Below the pieces are notes generated by a model, which was not told the origin of the DNA, did no database searches, and saw only the letters and a list, made by a program, of their open reading frames with translations. The position numbers and the translations under genes were made by a program. 64,000 bases of DNA from Bifidobacterium breve DSM 20213 = JCM 1192 (GTDB taxonomy: Bacteria > Actinomycetota > Actinomycetes > Actinomycetales > Bifidobacteriaceae): NCBI RefSeq assembly GCF_001025175.1, contig NZ_AP012324.1:558001-622000 (forward strand), read 5' to 3'. This document shows, in pieces, positions 1 through 10,068 of the stretch (position 1 is the stretch's first letter; every line of letters begins with the position of its first letter).

Positions 1-1
1 T

Positions 2-121
2 CTCTACTATGTCAGTGAGCCTGATGAAGGCTTGCGCGAGCTTCATGCCCGCGCGAAAACCAAACAGGAAATCCTTACCGAGTTGAGCTCCGGGATCCCC
101 GAACAATCTGACAACGACTGA
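2..121 (+). CDS. C-terminal fragment of an unidentified protein
   Basis: An open frame enters from the left edge and stops with TGA at 119-121. It gives about 39 residues, ending in a hydrophilic, acidic tail (PEQSDND). Codon third positions are G/C-rich, as in neighbouring genes. Too little is visible to name a family, and no motif is recognisable. Confidence 0.5.
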   Translation, partial: LYYVSEPDEGLRELHARAKTKQEILTELSSGIPEQSDND

Positions 122-292
122 GTCGCAAGGCTCATGACCTGTACTCCAGCTGGCCGGCGTGACGAGCGCGTGCCCGACAGTGTGGGTCCGCGGTTGAAAC
201 GCACCGCGTGACGTTGCTCGGGCACCGCTACCCTCGGAAGGCACGTGTGGGCGGGCGCACGTGCCGAACAACGCACCAGTAAGGAGTTGCAC

Positions 293-1612
293 GTGTCTAC
301 GGCTCGCGCTGTATCCAAGTCGTCTGCCACCCATTCGCCGTACCAGCGGCTGTTCTCGCTGCCCGGAACCAAAGCGTTCTGCATATCCGGGGCAGTGGCC
401 CGTCTGCCAATCTCCATGATGAGCCTTGGCATTGTGCTGGCACTCAATCATTTGTACGATAACTGGACGATTGCCGGCACCATGAGCGCTGCCTATGTGC
501 TCGCCATGAGCTGTGTCACCCCGTTCTACGCGCGCGCTTTCGACCGATTCGGCCAGGCCCGTGTCGGCCGTCTTGCACTCGCCGTGCAAATCGTCGCCAT
601 GCTGGCCTTCGCCTTCGCAGCGCTGATACGAGTGCCGATTCCACTGTTGTTCGTATTGGCCATCATCATGGGTCTGACCCAGTTCTCCTTTGGCGCCTTG
701 GTCAGAACCCGCTGGTCATATGCGTTGCGCGGTGCCGAAGATGGCGAGCAACTACTCAACACCGCTTACGCCATGGAAGCGGCCATCGATGAGATTGTAT
801 TTATCCTCGGCCCGATCCTGGCCGCGTGGTTGGCCACCTCGGTGCACCCGGTTTCTCAGTTGTTTGTGCCAACCATGGCTTGCGGCATAGGCGGCACCGT
901 GTTCTTCTCACTGAGATCCACCCAACCGCCGGTCATCGTGGAACAGGTCACTGTGGCTGCCGCCGACAATGGCCATCCAACACCAAGCGATGATGCCGAT
1001 CAGCTGACGCTCCGCCAGCTCAAACGCAGCGGAGCCAAGCCCAAGAGTGTGTTGCTCTATGCCGGTGTGTTGCCTCTGCTGGCCGTGTTCATCGTATTCA
1101 ACATGAGCTTTACCTCCTTTGACGTGTCGATCACCGCCACGATGAAATCCATGGGGCTAGAGCCTTTCCTCGGCCTGCAGCTGGCCATGTTCGCAGTCGG
1201 CTCCTGCATCGGAGCACTGGTTTTCGGCTCGCGGAAGATCAAGGGTTCCCATTGGGCACATATGGTGATGTTCCTCAGCCTGTTGACTGTGGGATACGTG
1301 TTCTTCCGCCTGACCATGGACAACCTCATCCTGTTGGGCGCCATGGAGATTCTGTCCGGACTTGTGGTCTCGCCAACATTCGCCACCGGCAACCTCATCG
1401 TCAAGGATTTGGTGCCGCCCGAATCCCTGACCGAAGGCCTGAGCTGGGTGACCACCGCAGGCACGGTCGGTACATCAATCGGCTCATCCGTGGCTGGCAT
1501 TGTGCTCGACGCCTCCAGCCCGCATGTCGGCATGATGCTGCCGTTCCTATTCACGCTGGCTTCAGTACCGCTGGCCTTGGCTGGTTGGGCGCTGGCCAAA
1601 CGGCGTGTGTAG
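293..1612 (+). CDS. MFS transporter, probable multidrug/sugar efflux type
   Basis: A 439-residue integral membrane protein with about 12 hydrophobic segments and a hydrophilic central loop near residues 220-260. This is the usual architecture and length of the major facilitator superfamily. The longer frame begins at 245, but the GTG at 293 is preferred because AAGGAG lies at 281-286 with good spacing. The N-terminus (STARAVSKSS) is then a short cytoplasmic tail. The substrate cannot be told from sequence. It sits upstream of dapB in the same direction with an 87-bp gap, so any link to lysine synthesis is only positional. Confidence 0.8.
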   Translation: MSTARAVSKSSATHSPYQRLFSLPGTKAFCISGAVARLPISMMSLGIVLALNHLYDNWTIAGTMSAAYVLAMSCVTPFYARAFDRFGQARVGRLALAVQIVAMLAFAFAALIRVPIPLLFVLAIIMGLTQFSFGALVRTRWSYALRGAEDGEQLLNTAYAMEAAIDEIVFILGPILAAWLATSVHPVSQLFVPTMACGIGGTVFFSLRSTQPPVIVEQVTVAAADNGHPTPSDDADQLTLRQLKRSGAKPKSVLLYAGVLPLLAVFIVFNMSFTSFDVSITATMKSMGLEPFLGLQLAMFAVGSCIGALVFGSRKIKGSHWAHMVMFLSLLTVGYVFFRLTMDNLILLGAMEILSGLVVSPTFATGNLIVKDLVPPESLTEGLSWVTTAGTVGTSIGSSVAGIVLDASSPHVGMMLPFLFTLASVPLALAGWALAKRRV

Positions 1613-1651
1613 ATGGACGCGGGTATTGGCGCGAGGCCTTGCTGGTGATAG

Positions 1652-2455
<804 letters not shown>

Positions 2456-2510
2456 GCCGGCGGTAGTCGCCAGTCAAGACGTGACGAACGATTGACTGGC
2501 GACTGCCGGC
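2456..2510 (+). terminator. Hairpin between dapB and dapA
   Basis: It starts immediately after the dapB stop. The left arm (2456-2476) and right arm (2493-2510) are complementary over 18 pairs, apart from a 3-nt bulge (GGT) in the left arm. There is no clear U-tract, so it may be a terminator or an intercistronic stabilising or attenuating hairpin that sets the dapB/dapA ratio. Confidence 0.55.
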
Positions 2511-2560
2511 CATAATGGTACGTAACGTAAGAGTCCACATTGGGAAGTACGGTGAACACT

Positions 2561-3466
2561 ATGAGTGAGCATGACATGCATCTTCTTGACCCAGCGCCTT
2601 TTGGCCGCATTTTGCCGGCTATGGTAACCCCTATGAAATCCGACGGCAGTGTCGATTTCGATGCTGCGCAGAAGCTCGCCAAGCAGCTCGTCGCCGATGG
2701 TGCGGATGGTCTGGTGGTCAATGGCACCACTGGTGAATCGCCGGTCACCCACATGGACGAGAAGGTTAATCTGGTCAAGGCGGTCAAGGAAGTCGTTGAC
2801 GTTCCGGTGATTTCCGGTGCTGGATCCAATGACACGGCTCATACCGTGCGTATGGTCGAGCAGACTCAGGAAGCGGGCGCCGATGCGGTGCTCGTCGTCA
2901 TGCCCTATTATTCCCGCCCCTCGCAGGACGGTATCGTCGGCCATTACAAGGCCGTCGACGAATCCGCCGAAAAGCCGATTATCGTCTATGACGTTCCCGG
3001 CCGTACCGGCTTGAAGGTCAAGGTCAACACTTACGACCGTTTGGCCGAACTCGAACACGTCAAGGCTGTCAAGGACGCCACCGGCGATCTTGCAGCCGCA
3101 GTGGAGAAGCAGCAGCGCACCGGCCTCGCCTGGTATTCCGGCGATGACGGCTTGTTCCTGCCGTTCCTTTCCATTGGCGCCGTCGGCATCATTTCGGTGA
3201 TTGCCCATGTCGCCTCCAACCCCATGCAGCAGCTTGTCCAGGCATTTGATCGAGGCGACATCACCACCGCCCGCCGTCTTGCCAATCAGCTTGCCCCGCT
3301 TGTCCACGCGCTCAATGGCGACGGCTATCAGGCCGTCATGGCCAAGGCCGCGCTGAAGGTCAGAGGAGTTATTCCCTCCACCACCATGCGCCTGCCGAAT
3401 ATCGGCCCCGATGCCGCTCAGCTCGACAAGGCTGAAGAGGGCATGCGCGCCGCCGGACTGCTCTAA
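2561..3466 (+). CDS. dapA: 4-hydroxy-tetrahydrodipicolinate synthase
   Basis: Condenses pyruvate and aspartate semialdehyde, the committed step toward diaminopimelate and lysine. Visible family features are GTTGESP near residues 52-58, the tyrosine motif PYYSRPS, YDVPGRTG, and the Schiff-base lysine in VKDATGD. It has 301 residues, the normal length. ATG 2561 is chosen (MSEHDMHLL). A GTG at 2552 has a closer GGGAAG site, and a TTG at 2540 is also in frame, so the start is not fully certain. The gene is followed by a short hairpin (3495-3518). Confidence 0.95.
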   Translation: MSEHDMHLLDPAPFGRILPAMVTPMKSDGSVDFDAAQKLAKQLVADGADGLVVNGTTGESPVTHMDEKVNLVKAVKEVVDVPVISGAGSNDTAHTVRMVEQTQEAGADAVLVVMPYYSRPSQDGIVGHYKAVDESAEKPIIVYDVPGRTGLKVKVNTYDRLAELEHVKAVKDATGDLAAAVEKQQRTGLAWYSGDDGLFLPFLSIGAVGIISVIAHVASNPMQQLVQAFDRGDITTARRLANQLAPLVHALNGDGYQAVMAKAALKVRGVIPSTTMRLPNIGPDAAQLDKAEEGMRAAGLL

Positions 3467-3494
3467 GCCCCTGCATACGGGTTGCCATCCCGCC

Positions 3495-3518
3495 GCTTCC
3501 GCATGACAGAGCGGAAGC
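3495..3518 (+). terminator. Hairpin downstream of dapA
   Basis: Inverted repeat GCTTCCGC/GCGGAAGC with an 8-nt loop between dapA and the RNase J gene. No T-run follows, so it could be a weak terminator or a processing site. Confidence 0.4.
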
Positions 3519-3545
3519 AACACTCAAGAAAACAATTAAGAAGTT

Positions 3546-5402
3546 ATGGCAACAGAACAGAAGAAAACAAAGACAACCAAAAGCTCCAACTCTCGTCGTC
3601 GCGGTTCCGCTCGCAACAGCAAGGCCAACGGTTCCAACAGCCGCACGCCGTCTCGTAAGATCAACGCCACCCAGCAGGCCACCGCTCCCCAGCAGGATGC
3701 CGTGCTGATCGCCCCGCCGAAGTACCGCAAGGGCTCCATGCGCATCACGCCGCTCGGCGGCTTGGGCGAAATCGGCCGCAACATGAACGTGATCGAATAC
3801 AACGGTCACCTGCTGCTTATCGACTGCGGCGTGCTCTTCCCTGAAGAGGAGCAGCCGGGTGTCGATCTCATCCTGCCTGATTTCAGCTACATCAAGAACC
3901 GTCTCGACAAGGTTGACGCCCTGGTGCTCACCCACGGCCATGAAGACCACATCGGTGGCGTGCCTTACCTGCTGAAGCTGCGCCCGGATATTCCACTGAT
4001 TGGTTCCAAACTGACTCTTGCCTTTGTGGATGCCAAGTGCAAGGAACACCGCCAGAACCCCACCAAGGTGGAGGTCTCCGGCCGCGACAAGCTCAAGGTG
4101 GGTCCGTTCGACCTCGAATTCGTCAACGTCACCCACTCCATCCCGGATGCCCTGGCCGTTTACGTCAAGACCCCAGCCGGCTCCCTGATTGACACGGGCG
4201 ACATCAAGCTCGACCAGCTGCCGCTCGATCACCGCATCACCGATCTCGTGGAGTTCGGCAAGATCGGCGAAAAGGGTGTGGATCTTTTGATGATGGATTC
4301 CACCAACGCCGAGGTTCCTGGCTTCGTCAAGCCGGAGACCTCCATTGGTCCGGCTCTTGACCAGGCATTTGCGCAGGCTACCCGCAAGATCATCGTCGCC
4401 AGCTTCTCCTCCCATGTGCACCGCGTGCAGCAGGTGGTGGATGCCGCCCACAAGTACGGCCGCAAGGTCGTGTTTGTCGGCCGTTCGATGGTGCGCAACA
4501 TGTCCATCGCTGCCGATCTTGGCTATCTGCACATTCCTGAAGGCACCGTTGTAGACCTCAAGAAGGCCAACGACATTCAGGACGACAAGCTCGTCTACAT
4601 GTGCACCGGCTCCCAAGGTGAGCCGATGGCCGCCCTTGGCCGTATCGCCGACGGCAACCACCGTGACATCCATATCAATGAGTTCGACACGGTGATTCTC
4701 GCCAGCTCCTTGATTCCGGGTAACGAGCACGGCGTCTACAAGGTCATCAACAAGCTGGTGCAGCTCGGCGCCAAGGTCGTCAACCGCGACAATGCCGCCG
4801 TGCACGTGTCCGGTCACTGCAATGAGGGCGAGCTGCTGTACATGTACAACATCGTCAAGCCCAAGTGCGCCATGCCTATCCACGGCGAAAACCGCCATCT
4901 GGTGGCCAACGGACTGATTGCCGTCAAGACCGGTGTCGACCCGCAGAACGTGGTGCTGGCCGAGGACGGCGACGTGGTCGACCTGTATCACGGCAAGGCC
5001 GCAGTCGTCGGCTCCGTGCCGTGCGGCTACGTGTACGTCGATGGCGATTCGGTTGGCGAGCTGACCGATGACGAACTCGAGAAGCGCCGCATCCTTGGTA
5101 CTGAAGGCTTCGTCTCCGCGTTCGTGGTGGTCGATACCGATAACCACGAGGTCGTTACCGGCCCGAAGATCTACCTGAATGCCGTGGCAGAGGACGAAAG
5201 CGAGTTCGACAAGGTGCGTCACCAGATTGCCGAACAGCTGAACGACGCGATGATGCAGGGCACTCGCGACACCTACAAGCTGCAGCAGATTATGCGTCGT
5301 ACACTCGGCGGATGGGTTGCCCGTCAGCTTCACCGTAAGCCGATGATCGTGCCTGTCGTGGCCGACATCGCTCAAGACGTCGAAATCGTAGACAACAACT
5401 GA
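3546..5402 (+). CDS. rnj: Ribonuclease J (metallo-beta-lactamase/beta-CASP)
   Basis: A zinc-dependent endo-/5'-exoribonuclease for mRNA decay and rRNA maturation. The 618-residue protein starts with a basic, low-complexity tail of about 55 residues (many K, S, R, N), typical of actinobacterial RNase J. The beta-lactamase fold follows, with HGHEDH at about residues 130-135 and DTGD further on. The beta-CASP part carries CTGSQGEP and SGHCNEG, and the C-terminal domain is complete. The gene often neighbours dapA in actinobacteria, as here. ATG 3546 is the first plausible start. Confidence 0.93.
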   Translation: MATEQKKTKTTKSSNSRRRGSARNSKANGSNSRTPSRKINATQQATAPQQDAVLIAPPKYRKGSMRITPLGGLGEIGRNMNVIEYNGHLLLIDCGVLFPEEEQPGVDLILPDFSYIKNRLDKVDALVLTHGHEDHIGGVPYLLKLRPDIPLIGSKLTLAFVDAKCKEHRQNPTKVEVSGRDKLKVGPFDLEFVNVTHSIPDALAVYVKTPAGSLIDTGDIKLDQLPLDHRITDLVEFGKIGEKGVDLLMMDSTNAEVPGFVKPETSIGPALDQAFAQATRKIIVASFSSHVHRVQQVVDAAHKYGRKVVFVGRSMVRNMSIAADLGYLHIPEGTVVDLKKANDIQDDKLVYMCTGSQGEPMAALGRIADGNHRDIHINEFDTVILASSLIPGNEHGVYKVINKLVQLGAKVVNRDNAAVHVSGHCNEGELLYMYNIVKPKCAMPIHGENRHLVANGLIAVKTGVDPQNVVLAEDGDVVDLYHGKAAVVGSVPCGYVYVDGDSVGELTDDELEKRRILGTEGFVSAFVVVDTDNHEVVTGPKIYLNAVAEDESEFDKVRHQIAEQLNDAMMQGTRDTYKLQQIMRRTLGGWVARQLHRKPMIVPVVADIAQDVEIVDNN

Positions 5403-5443
5403 TCAGGATTATCCAGGGACGACCGTAAGGAGTAATTGAAGTC

Positions 5444-8053
5444 ATGCCCGGTTCCAATCTCACTCGTGTCGAGGCCGAAGCACGCAAGGCCATCGTTGAG
5501 GCACCGATTCACTATCATATCGACCTTGACCTGACGGTTGGCCCGAAGAACTTCGGTTCCAAGGCGCTGATCTGCTTCAATGCGAAGCCTGGTTCATCGA
5601 CATTCCTTGACCTGATTGCCGATGAGGTCACCGCCATCGAGCTCAATGGCAAGTCTCTGGACCCGGCTACGGCGTTCCAGGACAACCGCATTGAGCTTAC
5701 GGATCTGAAGGAAAAGAACGAGGTCACCGTCGAGGCGCTGTGCCGCTACTCCAACACCGGCGAAGGCCTGCACCGTTCGGTCGACCCGTCCGATGGCAAC
5801 ATCTATCTGTACTCCCAGTTCGAGGTGCCGGATGCCCGCCGCGTCTACGCCGTGTTCGACCAACCTGACCTGAAGGCCACCTTCGATTTCAAGGTGCTCG
5901 CTCCCGCCAGCTGGATCGTCACCTCCAACATGCCGGTCGCCACCATCGAGGACGATCCGCGCGAAACCCTGGACGGCACACTTGGCGATAAGCCGAACGA
6001 AAGCACCCGCCTCTGGGACTTCCAGCCGACCCCGGTGATGAGCTCCTACCTGACCGCCATCTGCGCCGGCCCGTACGCCGAATGGCACACCGAATACCTT
6101 AACGAGGATGGCCGTACCGTGCCGATGGCCCAGTACTGCCGCCAGTCTCTGGCCGAGGCCTTCTCCAAGGACGTCGATTATCTGTTCGACATCACCAAGA
6201 AGGGCTTCGCGTTCTACGCCAAGACCTGGGGCGTGCCTTATCCGTACGCCAAGTTCGACCAGATCTACGTGCCTGAATACAACGCGGGCGCCATGGAGAA
6301 CATCGGCATGGTCACCATCCGCGACTCCTACGTGTTCGAGTCCAAGGTGACCGATGCGCTGGCCGAGCGCCGCGTGGTCACCGTGCTGCACGAGCTGGCT
6401 CACATGTGGTTTGGCGACTACGTGACCATGAAGTGGTGGAACGACCTGTGGCTCAACGAGTCCTTCGCGGAGTTCACCTCCACGCTGGCCACCGCCGAGG
6501 CCACCGAATGGCACGATGCCTGGGCCACCTTCTGCTCCGGCGAGAAGAGCTGGGCGCTGCGTCAGGATCAGCTGCCCACCACGCATCCGATCGTCGCCCC
6601 GATCAACGACCTCAACGACACCTACGTCAACTTCGACGGCATCACCTATGCCAAGGGCGCGTCCGTCTTGAAACAGCTGGTGTTCTACGTGGGCCGTGAG
6701 CGCTTCTTCGAAGGCATCCACAACTACCTCATCCGCCATGCCTATTCCAACGCCACGCTGGCCGACCTGCTGGGCGAGCTGGAGAAGACCTCCGGCCGTG
6801 ACCTGAAGGCCTGGAGCGCCAAGTGGCTCGAGGAATCCGGCATCAATACGATCGCCGCCGATATTAAGATGAACGCCAACGGCACCATCGCCGAGCTCAA
6901 GCTCACCCAGAGCGCCCCGGCCGAGCACCCGGTGCTGCGCCCGCATCGTCTGGCCATCGGTTTCTACAACGAAGATGCCGAGACCGGCAAGATCGTGCGC
7001 ACTGAACAGTTCGAGCTCGATGTGGACGGCGAGACCACCATCGTCGAAGCCGCGGCCGGCAAGCAGCGCCCGGCCTTCGTGCTGATTAACGACGATGACC
7101 TGACCTACACCAAGATTCGCTTCGATGCCGAGTCTCAGGCCTTCGCCGAAGCCAACCTGCAGCGTTTCGACGATGCTCTGGCCCGCGCCGTGACCTGGCT
7201 CGCCTTCTGGGATATGACCCGTGACGGCGAATTCCCGGCCGAACGCTTCGTGGACATGACCCTGCGTCTGCTGGCCACGGAAACCGAATCCACCACCTTC
7301 CGCTATGCACTGGCCTGCATGAGCACCACCGCCCACCACTATGTGGCCCCCGCACGTCGCGAGGAGGTGCTGCGCCACGTGGCCGCCGAGCTGTGGACGC
7401 TGGCCAACGCCGCCGAAGCCGGTTCGGACACCCAGTTCCAGCTTGCCACCGCGTACCTGGGCTATGGCGAAGAGGGTGACGCGGCATTCGCCGCCAATGC
7501 GCGTGGTCTGCTGGACGGTACCGTGACGCTGGACGGTCTGGACATCGACAACAACTTCACATGGACTATCGTCCAGTCGCTCACCTCCGTCAACGAGATG
7601 ACCAACGAGGACGTGGACGCGCAGCTTGCCAAGAAGGACACCACTGAAAACCGTGAGTTCGCTTACGGCGCTCGCGCTTCGATGGCCACGGTTGAGGCCA
7701 AGGAATGGGCTTGGGATCAGGCGCTGCACAACGACGAACTGACCAACTCCCAGCTTGAGGCCGTGGCCCGTGGCTTCTCCGCCACTCCGCGAGCCGATTT
7801 GGTCGAGCCGTTTGCCGCCAAGTATTTCGAGACCGTTGACTGGATCTGGGCCAACAAGACCTATCACATGGCCGAGGCGTTGCTCAACGGCCTGTACCCG
7901 GGCTACGCCGATCCCGCCACGCTGACCAAGCTTGGTGACGCCTGGCTTGAGGAACACATTGCCGCCGACAACGCCCTGAAGCGTCTGATCGTCGAAAACG
8001 TGGCCTCCTCCCACCGCACCCTCAAGGTCCGCGAATACAACGAGGCCCTCTGA
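5444..8053 (+). CDS. pepN: Aminopeptidase N (M1 zinc metallopeptidase)
   Basis: Cleaves N-terminal residues from peptides in the cytoplasm. The 869-residue M1 architecture shows the exopeptidase motif GAMEN at about residue 282 and the zinc motif HELAHMWFGD at about 316, with the second glutamate in WLNESFAEF. A long C-terminal helical ERAP1-like domain fills the rest. AAGGAG lies 11 nt before ATG 5444. The gene ends just before a strong terminator (8059-8081). Confidence 0.95.
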   Translation: MPGSNLTRVEAEARKAIVEAPIHYHIDLDLTVGPKNFGSKALICFNAKPGSSTFLDLIADEVTAIELNGKSLDPATAFQDNRIELTDLKEKNEVTVEALCRYSNTGEGLHRSVDPSDGNIYLYSQFEVPDARRVYAVFDQPDLKATFDFKVLAPASWIVTSNMPVATIEDDPRETLDGTLGDKPNESTRLWDFQPTPVMSSYLTAICAGPYAEWHTEYLNEDGRTVPMAQYCRQSLAEAFSKDVDYLFDITKKGFAFYAKTWGVPYPYAKFDQIYVPEYNAGAMENIGMVTIRDSYVFESKVTDALAERRVVTVLHELAHMWFGDYVTMKWWNDLWLNESFAEFTSTLATAEATEWHDAWATFCSGEKSWALRQDQLPTTHPIVAPINDLNDTYVNFDGITYAKGASVLKQLVFYVGRERFFEGIHNYLIRHAYSNATLADLLGELEKTSGRDLKAWSAKWLEESGINTIAADIKMNANGTIAELKLTQSAPAEHPVLRPHRLAIGFYNEDAETGKIVRTEQFELDVDGETTIVEAAAGKQRPAFVLINDDDLTYTKIRFDAESQAFAEANLQRFDDALARAVTWLAFWDMTRDGEFPAERFVDMTLRLLATETESTTFRYALACMSTTAHHYVAPARREEVLRHVAAELWTLANAAEAGSDTQFQLATAYLGYGEEGDAAFAANARGLLDGTVTLDGLDIDNNFTWTIVQSLTSVNEMTNEDVDAQLAKKDTTENREFAYGARASMATVEAKEWAWDQALHNDELTNSQLEAVARGFSATPRADLVEPFAAKYFETVDWIWANKTYHMAEALLNGLYPGYADPATLTKLGDAWLEEHIAADNALKRLIVENVASSHRTLKVREYNEAL

Positions 8054-8058
8054 TTTCT

Positions 8059-8081
8059 GGCTCCCCTCTCTGAGGGGAGCC
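8059..8081 (+). terminator. Terminator after pepN
   Basis: 10-bp arms GGCTCCCCTC and GAGGGGAGCC with a 3-nt loop, starting 6 bp after the stop codon. The arm sequence belongs to the same GGCTCCC/GGGAGCC palindrome family found throughout the window. Confidence 0.7.
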
Positions 8082-8207
8082 CCTTCCGCGAGGAACCTCG
8101 TCCACATTCCAACATAAAACCCGCAACCAATCCCCAACAGCGTATTCTCACTCAAGGCCGGCAATGTACCGGTCGACGAGCGGAAGGATACGGGGAATGA
8201 TTGCGGG

Positions 8208-8467
8208 TTTTGCTTCGCTGAGGGCCGTTCAGTGGGATGTTTCCTCGGTTTGGTCGAGGTTTTGCTTCGCTGGTGACTGCTCAGTGGGGTACATCCTCAA
8301 TCGGCTCGATGTTTTGCTTCGCTGAGGGGCTGTGAGCGGGGTGAATTTTCGACTGGTTCGTGGTTTTGCTTCGCTGAGGGTTGTTCGGTGGGGTGTTTCC
8401 TCGGTTGATCCGATGATTTGCTTCGCTGATGGACCCCCGGCGCAGATTCCGTGGCGGTTTTTCGTTG
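8208..8467. repeat. 52-bp tandem repeat array upstream of glmM
   Basis: The 13-mer TTTTGCTTCGCTG recurs at 8208, 8260, 8312 and 8364, and with one change at 8416: five copies at an exact 52-bp period. The 39-bp remainder of each unit is partly conserved (CAGTGGGGT- and TTCCTCGG-like blocks) and diverges most in the third and fifth units. No gene lies in 8054-8539. The frames that cross it on both strands are simply periodic translations of the repeat. Confidence 0.85.
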
Positions 8468-8539
8468 GGTTGGTGTTTGGGGTGGAGCGCAGCGACTACG
8501 ATGGTGCGGGTAACGCGATACAAGGAGTGGAACTTCATT

Positions 8540-9925
8540 ATGCCGAACATGTTTGGAACCGATGGCGTACGAGGACTGGCCAATAGGGATTTGACCGCAC
8601 GACTGGCGCTGGATCTGGGCGACGCCGCCGTGCGTGTGCTCGGTGACGCCGGTACGCAGGACGACCAGCCCGAGGGCCGCCGCCGTGCGCTGGTGGGCCG
8701 TGATACCCGCGTTTCCGGTGATTTCCTGGCTTCCGCGCTGTCCGCAGGCATGTCTGCCGGCGGCTTCGACGTGATCGATGCCGGCATCATCCCCACTCCT
8801 GGCGTGGCCTACCTGACTAGCGTGCTCAACGTCGAAATGGGTGCCGTGATTTCCGCCTCCCACAACCCGATGCCCGACAACGGCATCAAGTTCTTCGCAC
8901 GCGGCGGCTTCAAGCTGCCCGACCAGAAGGAAGACGACATCGAGGCCGTGCTCGGCCAGGACTGGGACCGCCCGACCGGTGCCGGCGTGGGCCGCGTGAG
9001 CCACGACCAGACCACCGCCACCAACCTGTACATCGACCATCTGGTTTCCACCATCGCGCCGCTGAACGATGACCAGACCCAGCCCAAGCCGCTCAAGGGC
9101 CTGAAGATCGTGGCCGACTGCGCCAACGGCGCCACTTCCGTGGTGGCCCCCGAAGCGCTGCGTCGCGCAGGCGCGGACGTCATCGTGATCAACGCCTCGC
9201 CGGACGGCTACAACATCAACAAGAACGCCGGCTCCACCCACCCCGAGCAGCTGCAGGCCATGGTCAAAGCCACCGATGCTGTGATGGGCGTAGCTTTCGA
9301 CGGTGACGCCGATCGCTGCCTGGCAGTGGACGAAGACGGCAACATGATCAACGGCGATCAGATCATGGGCATCCTCGCCCGCGCCAAGCAGCGTGAAGGC
9401 AAGCTCAACCACAACACCCTCGTGGTCACCGTGATGAGCAACCTCGGGCTGAAGCTCGCCCTGAAAGACATGGGCATCAAGACCGTGGAAACCGGCGTGG
9501 GTGATCGCTACGTGCTGGAAGAAATGCTCAAGGGCGATTACTCCCTCGGCGGCGAACAGTCCGGCCATGTGATCAACCGTGAGTTCGCCACCACCGGCGA
9601 CGGCACCCTTACTGCCCTGACCCTGTGCAATGAGGTCGTCAAGTCCGGCAAGAGCCTCAAGGAACTTGCCGCAGACTTCCCGCAGCTGCCGCAGACCCTC
9701 ATCAACGTGCCGAACGTCGACAAGAAGGCCGCCGCCACCAACAAGCGCATCCAGGAAGCCGTGGCCCACGAGGAACAGCTGCTGGGCGACTCCGGCCGCG
9801 TGCTGCTGCGTCCCTCCGGCACCGAGCCGCTCGTGCGCGTGATGGCCGAGGCAGCCACCCAGGCCTACGCCGACGAAGTCTGCACCCGCCTCGCCAAGAT
9901 CGTGGCCGAAGAACTGGCGCTATAA
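8540..9925 (+). CDS. glmM: Phosphoglucosamine mutase
   Basis: Converts glucosamine-6-phosphate to glucosamine-1-phosphate for UDP-GlcNAc and peptidoglycan. It acts one step after GlmS, which is also in this window (22156-24048). The 461-residue protein begins MPNMFGTDGVRG. The phosphoserine loop ISASHNP places the catalytic Ser at about residue 107, the metal site DGDADRC is at about 254, and the sugar loop GEQSGH and phosphate loop RPSGTEP follow. ATG 8540 is 12 nt from AAGGAG; the in-frame ATG 8549 is a second candidate. The gene is preceded by the 52-bp repeat array. Confidence 0.95.
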   Translation: MPNMFGTDGVRGLANRDLTARLALDLGDAAVRVLGDAGTQDDQPEGRRRALVGRDTRVSGDFLASALSAGMSAGGFDVIDAGIIPTPGVAYLTSVLNVEMGAVISASHNPMPDNGIKFFARGGFKLPDQKEDDIEAVLGQDWDRPTGAGVGRVSHDQTTATNLYIDHLVSTIAPLNDDQTQPKPLKGLKIVADCANGATSVVAPEALRRAGADVIVINASPDGYNINKNAGSTHPEQLQAMVKATDAVMGVAFDGDADRCLAVDEDGNMINGDQIMGILARAKQREGKLNHNTLVVTVMSNLGLKLALKDMGIKTVETGVGDRYVLEEMLKGDYSLGGEQSGHVINREFATTGDGTLTALTLCNEVVKSGKSLKELAADFPQLPQTLINVPNVDKKAAATNKRIQEAVAHEEQLLGDSGRVLLRPSGTEPLVRVMAEAATQAYADEVCTRLAKIVAEELAL

Positions 9926-9939
9926 CACACCGCGGCTTT

Positions 9940-10053
9940 GCTCCCGCTGGCGGGAGCTGTCAGCCGCAGGCTGGCTGAGAGTGGTTGATGAGGCTGAACC
10001 GCATGGAACCACCCTCAGTCTCATTCCATTCGACAGCTCCCGCCAGCGGGAGC
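9940..10053. repeat. Palindromic repeat element (complete, cruciform)
   Basis: Perfect 22-bp terminal inverted repeats lie at 9940-9961 and 10032-10053. Each arm is itself a small hairpin (CTCCCGC TGGC GGGAG-type). Inner complementary segments of the GTGGTT/AACCAC type sit between them. It fills most of the glmM-def gap, and its right end lies 15 bp before the def start. This is the best-preserved copy of a dispersed family in the window. Confidence 0.8.
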
Positions 10054-10068
10054 AGCAAAGGAAAACAC

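Noticed and set aside
5594..8164. Long minus-strand ORF opposite pepN
   Set aside because: A codon-bias shadow of a gene with full M1 peptidase motifs; the translation is Gly/Val/His-rich low complexity.
8208..8467. CRISPR array
   Set aside because: The conserved core is only 13 bp, the 39-bp spacers are related to one another, and no cas genes are present.
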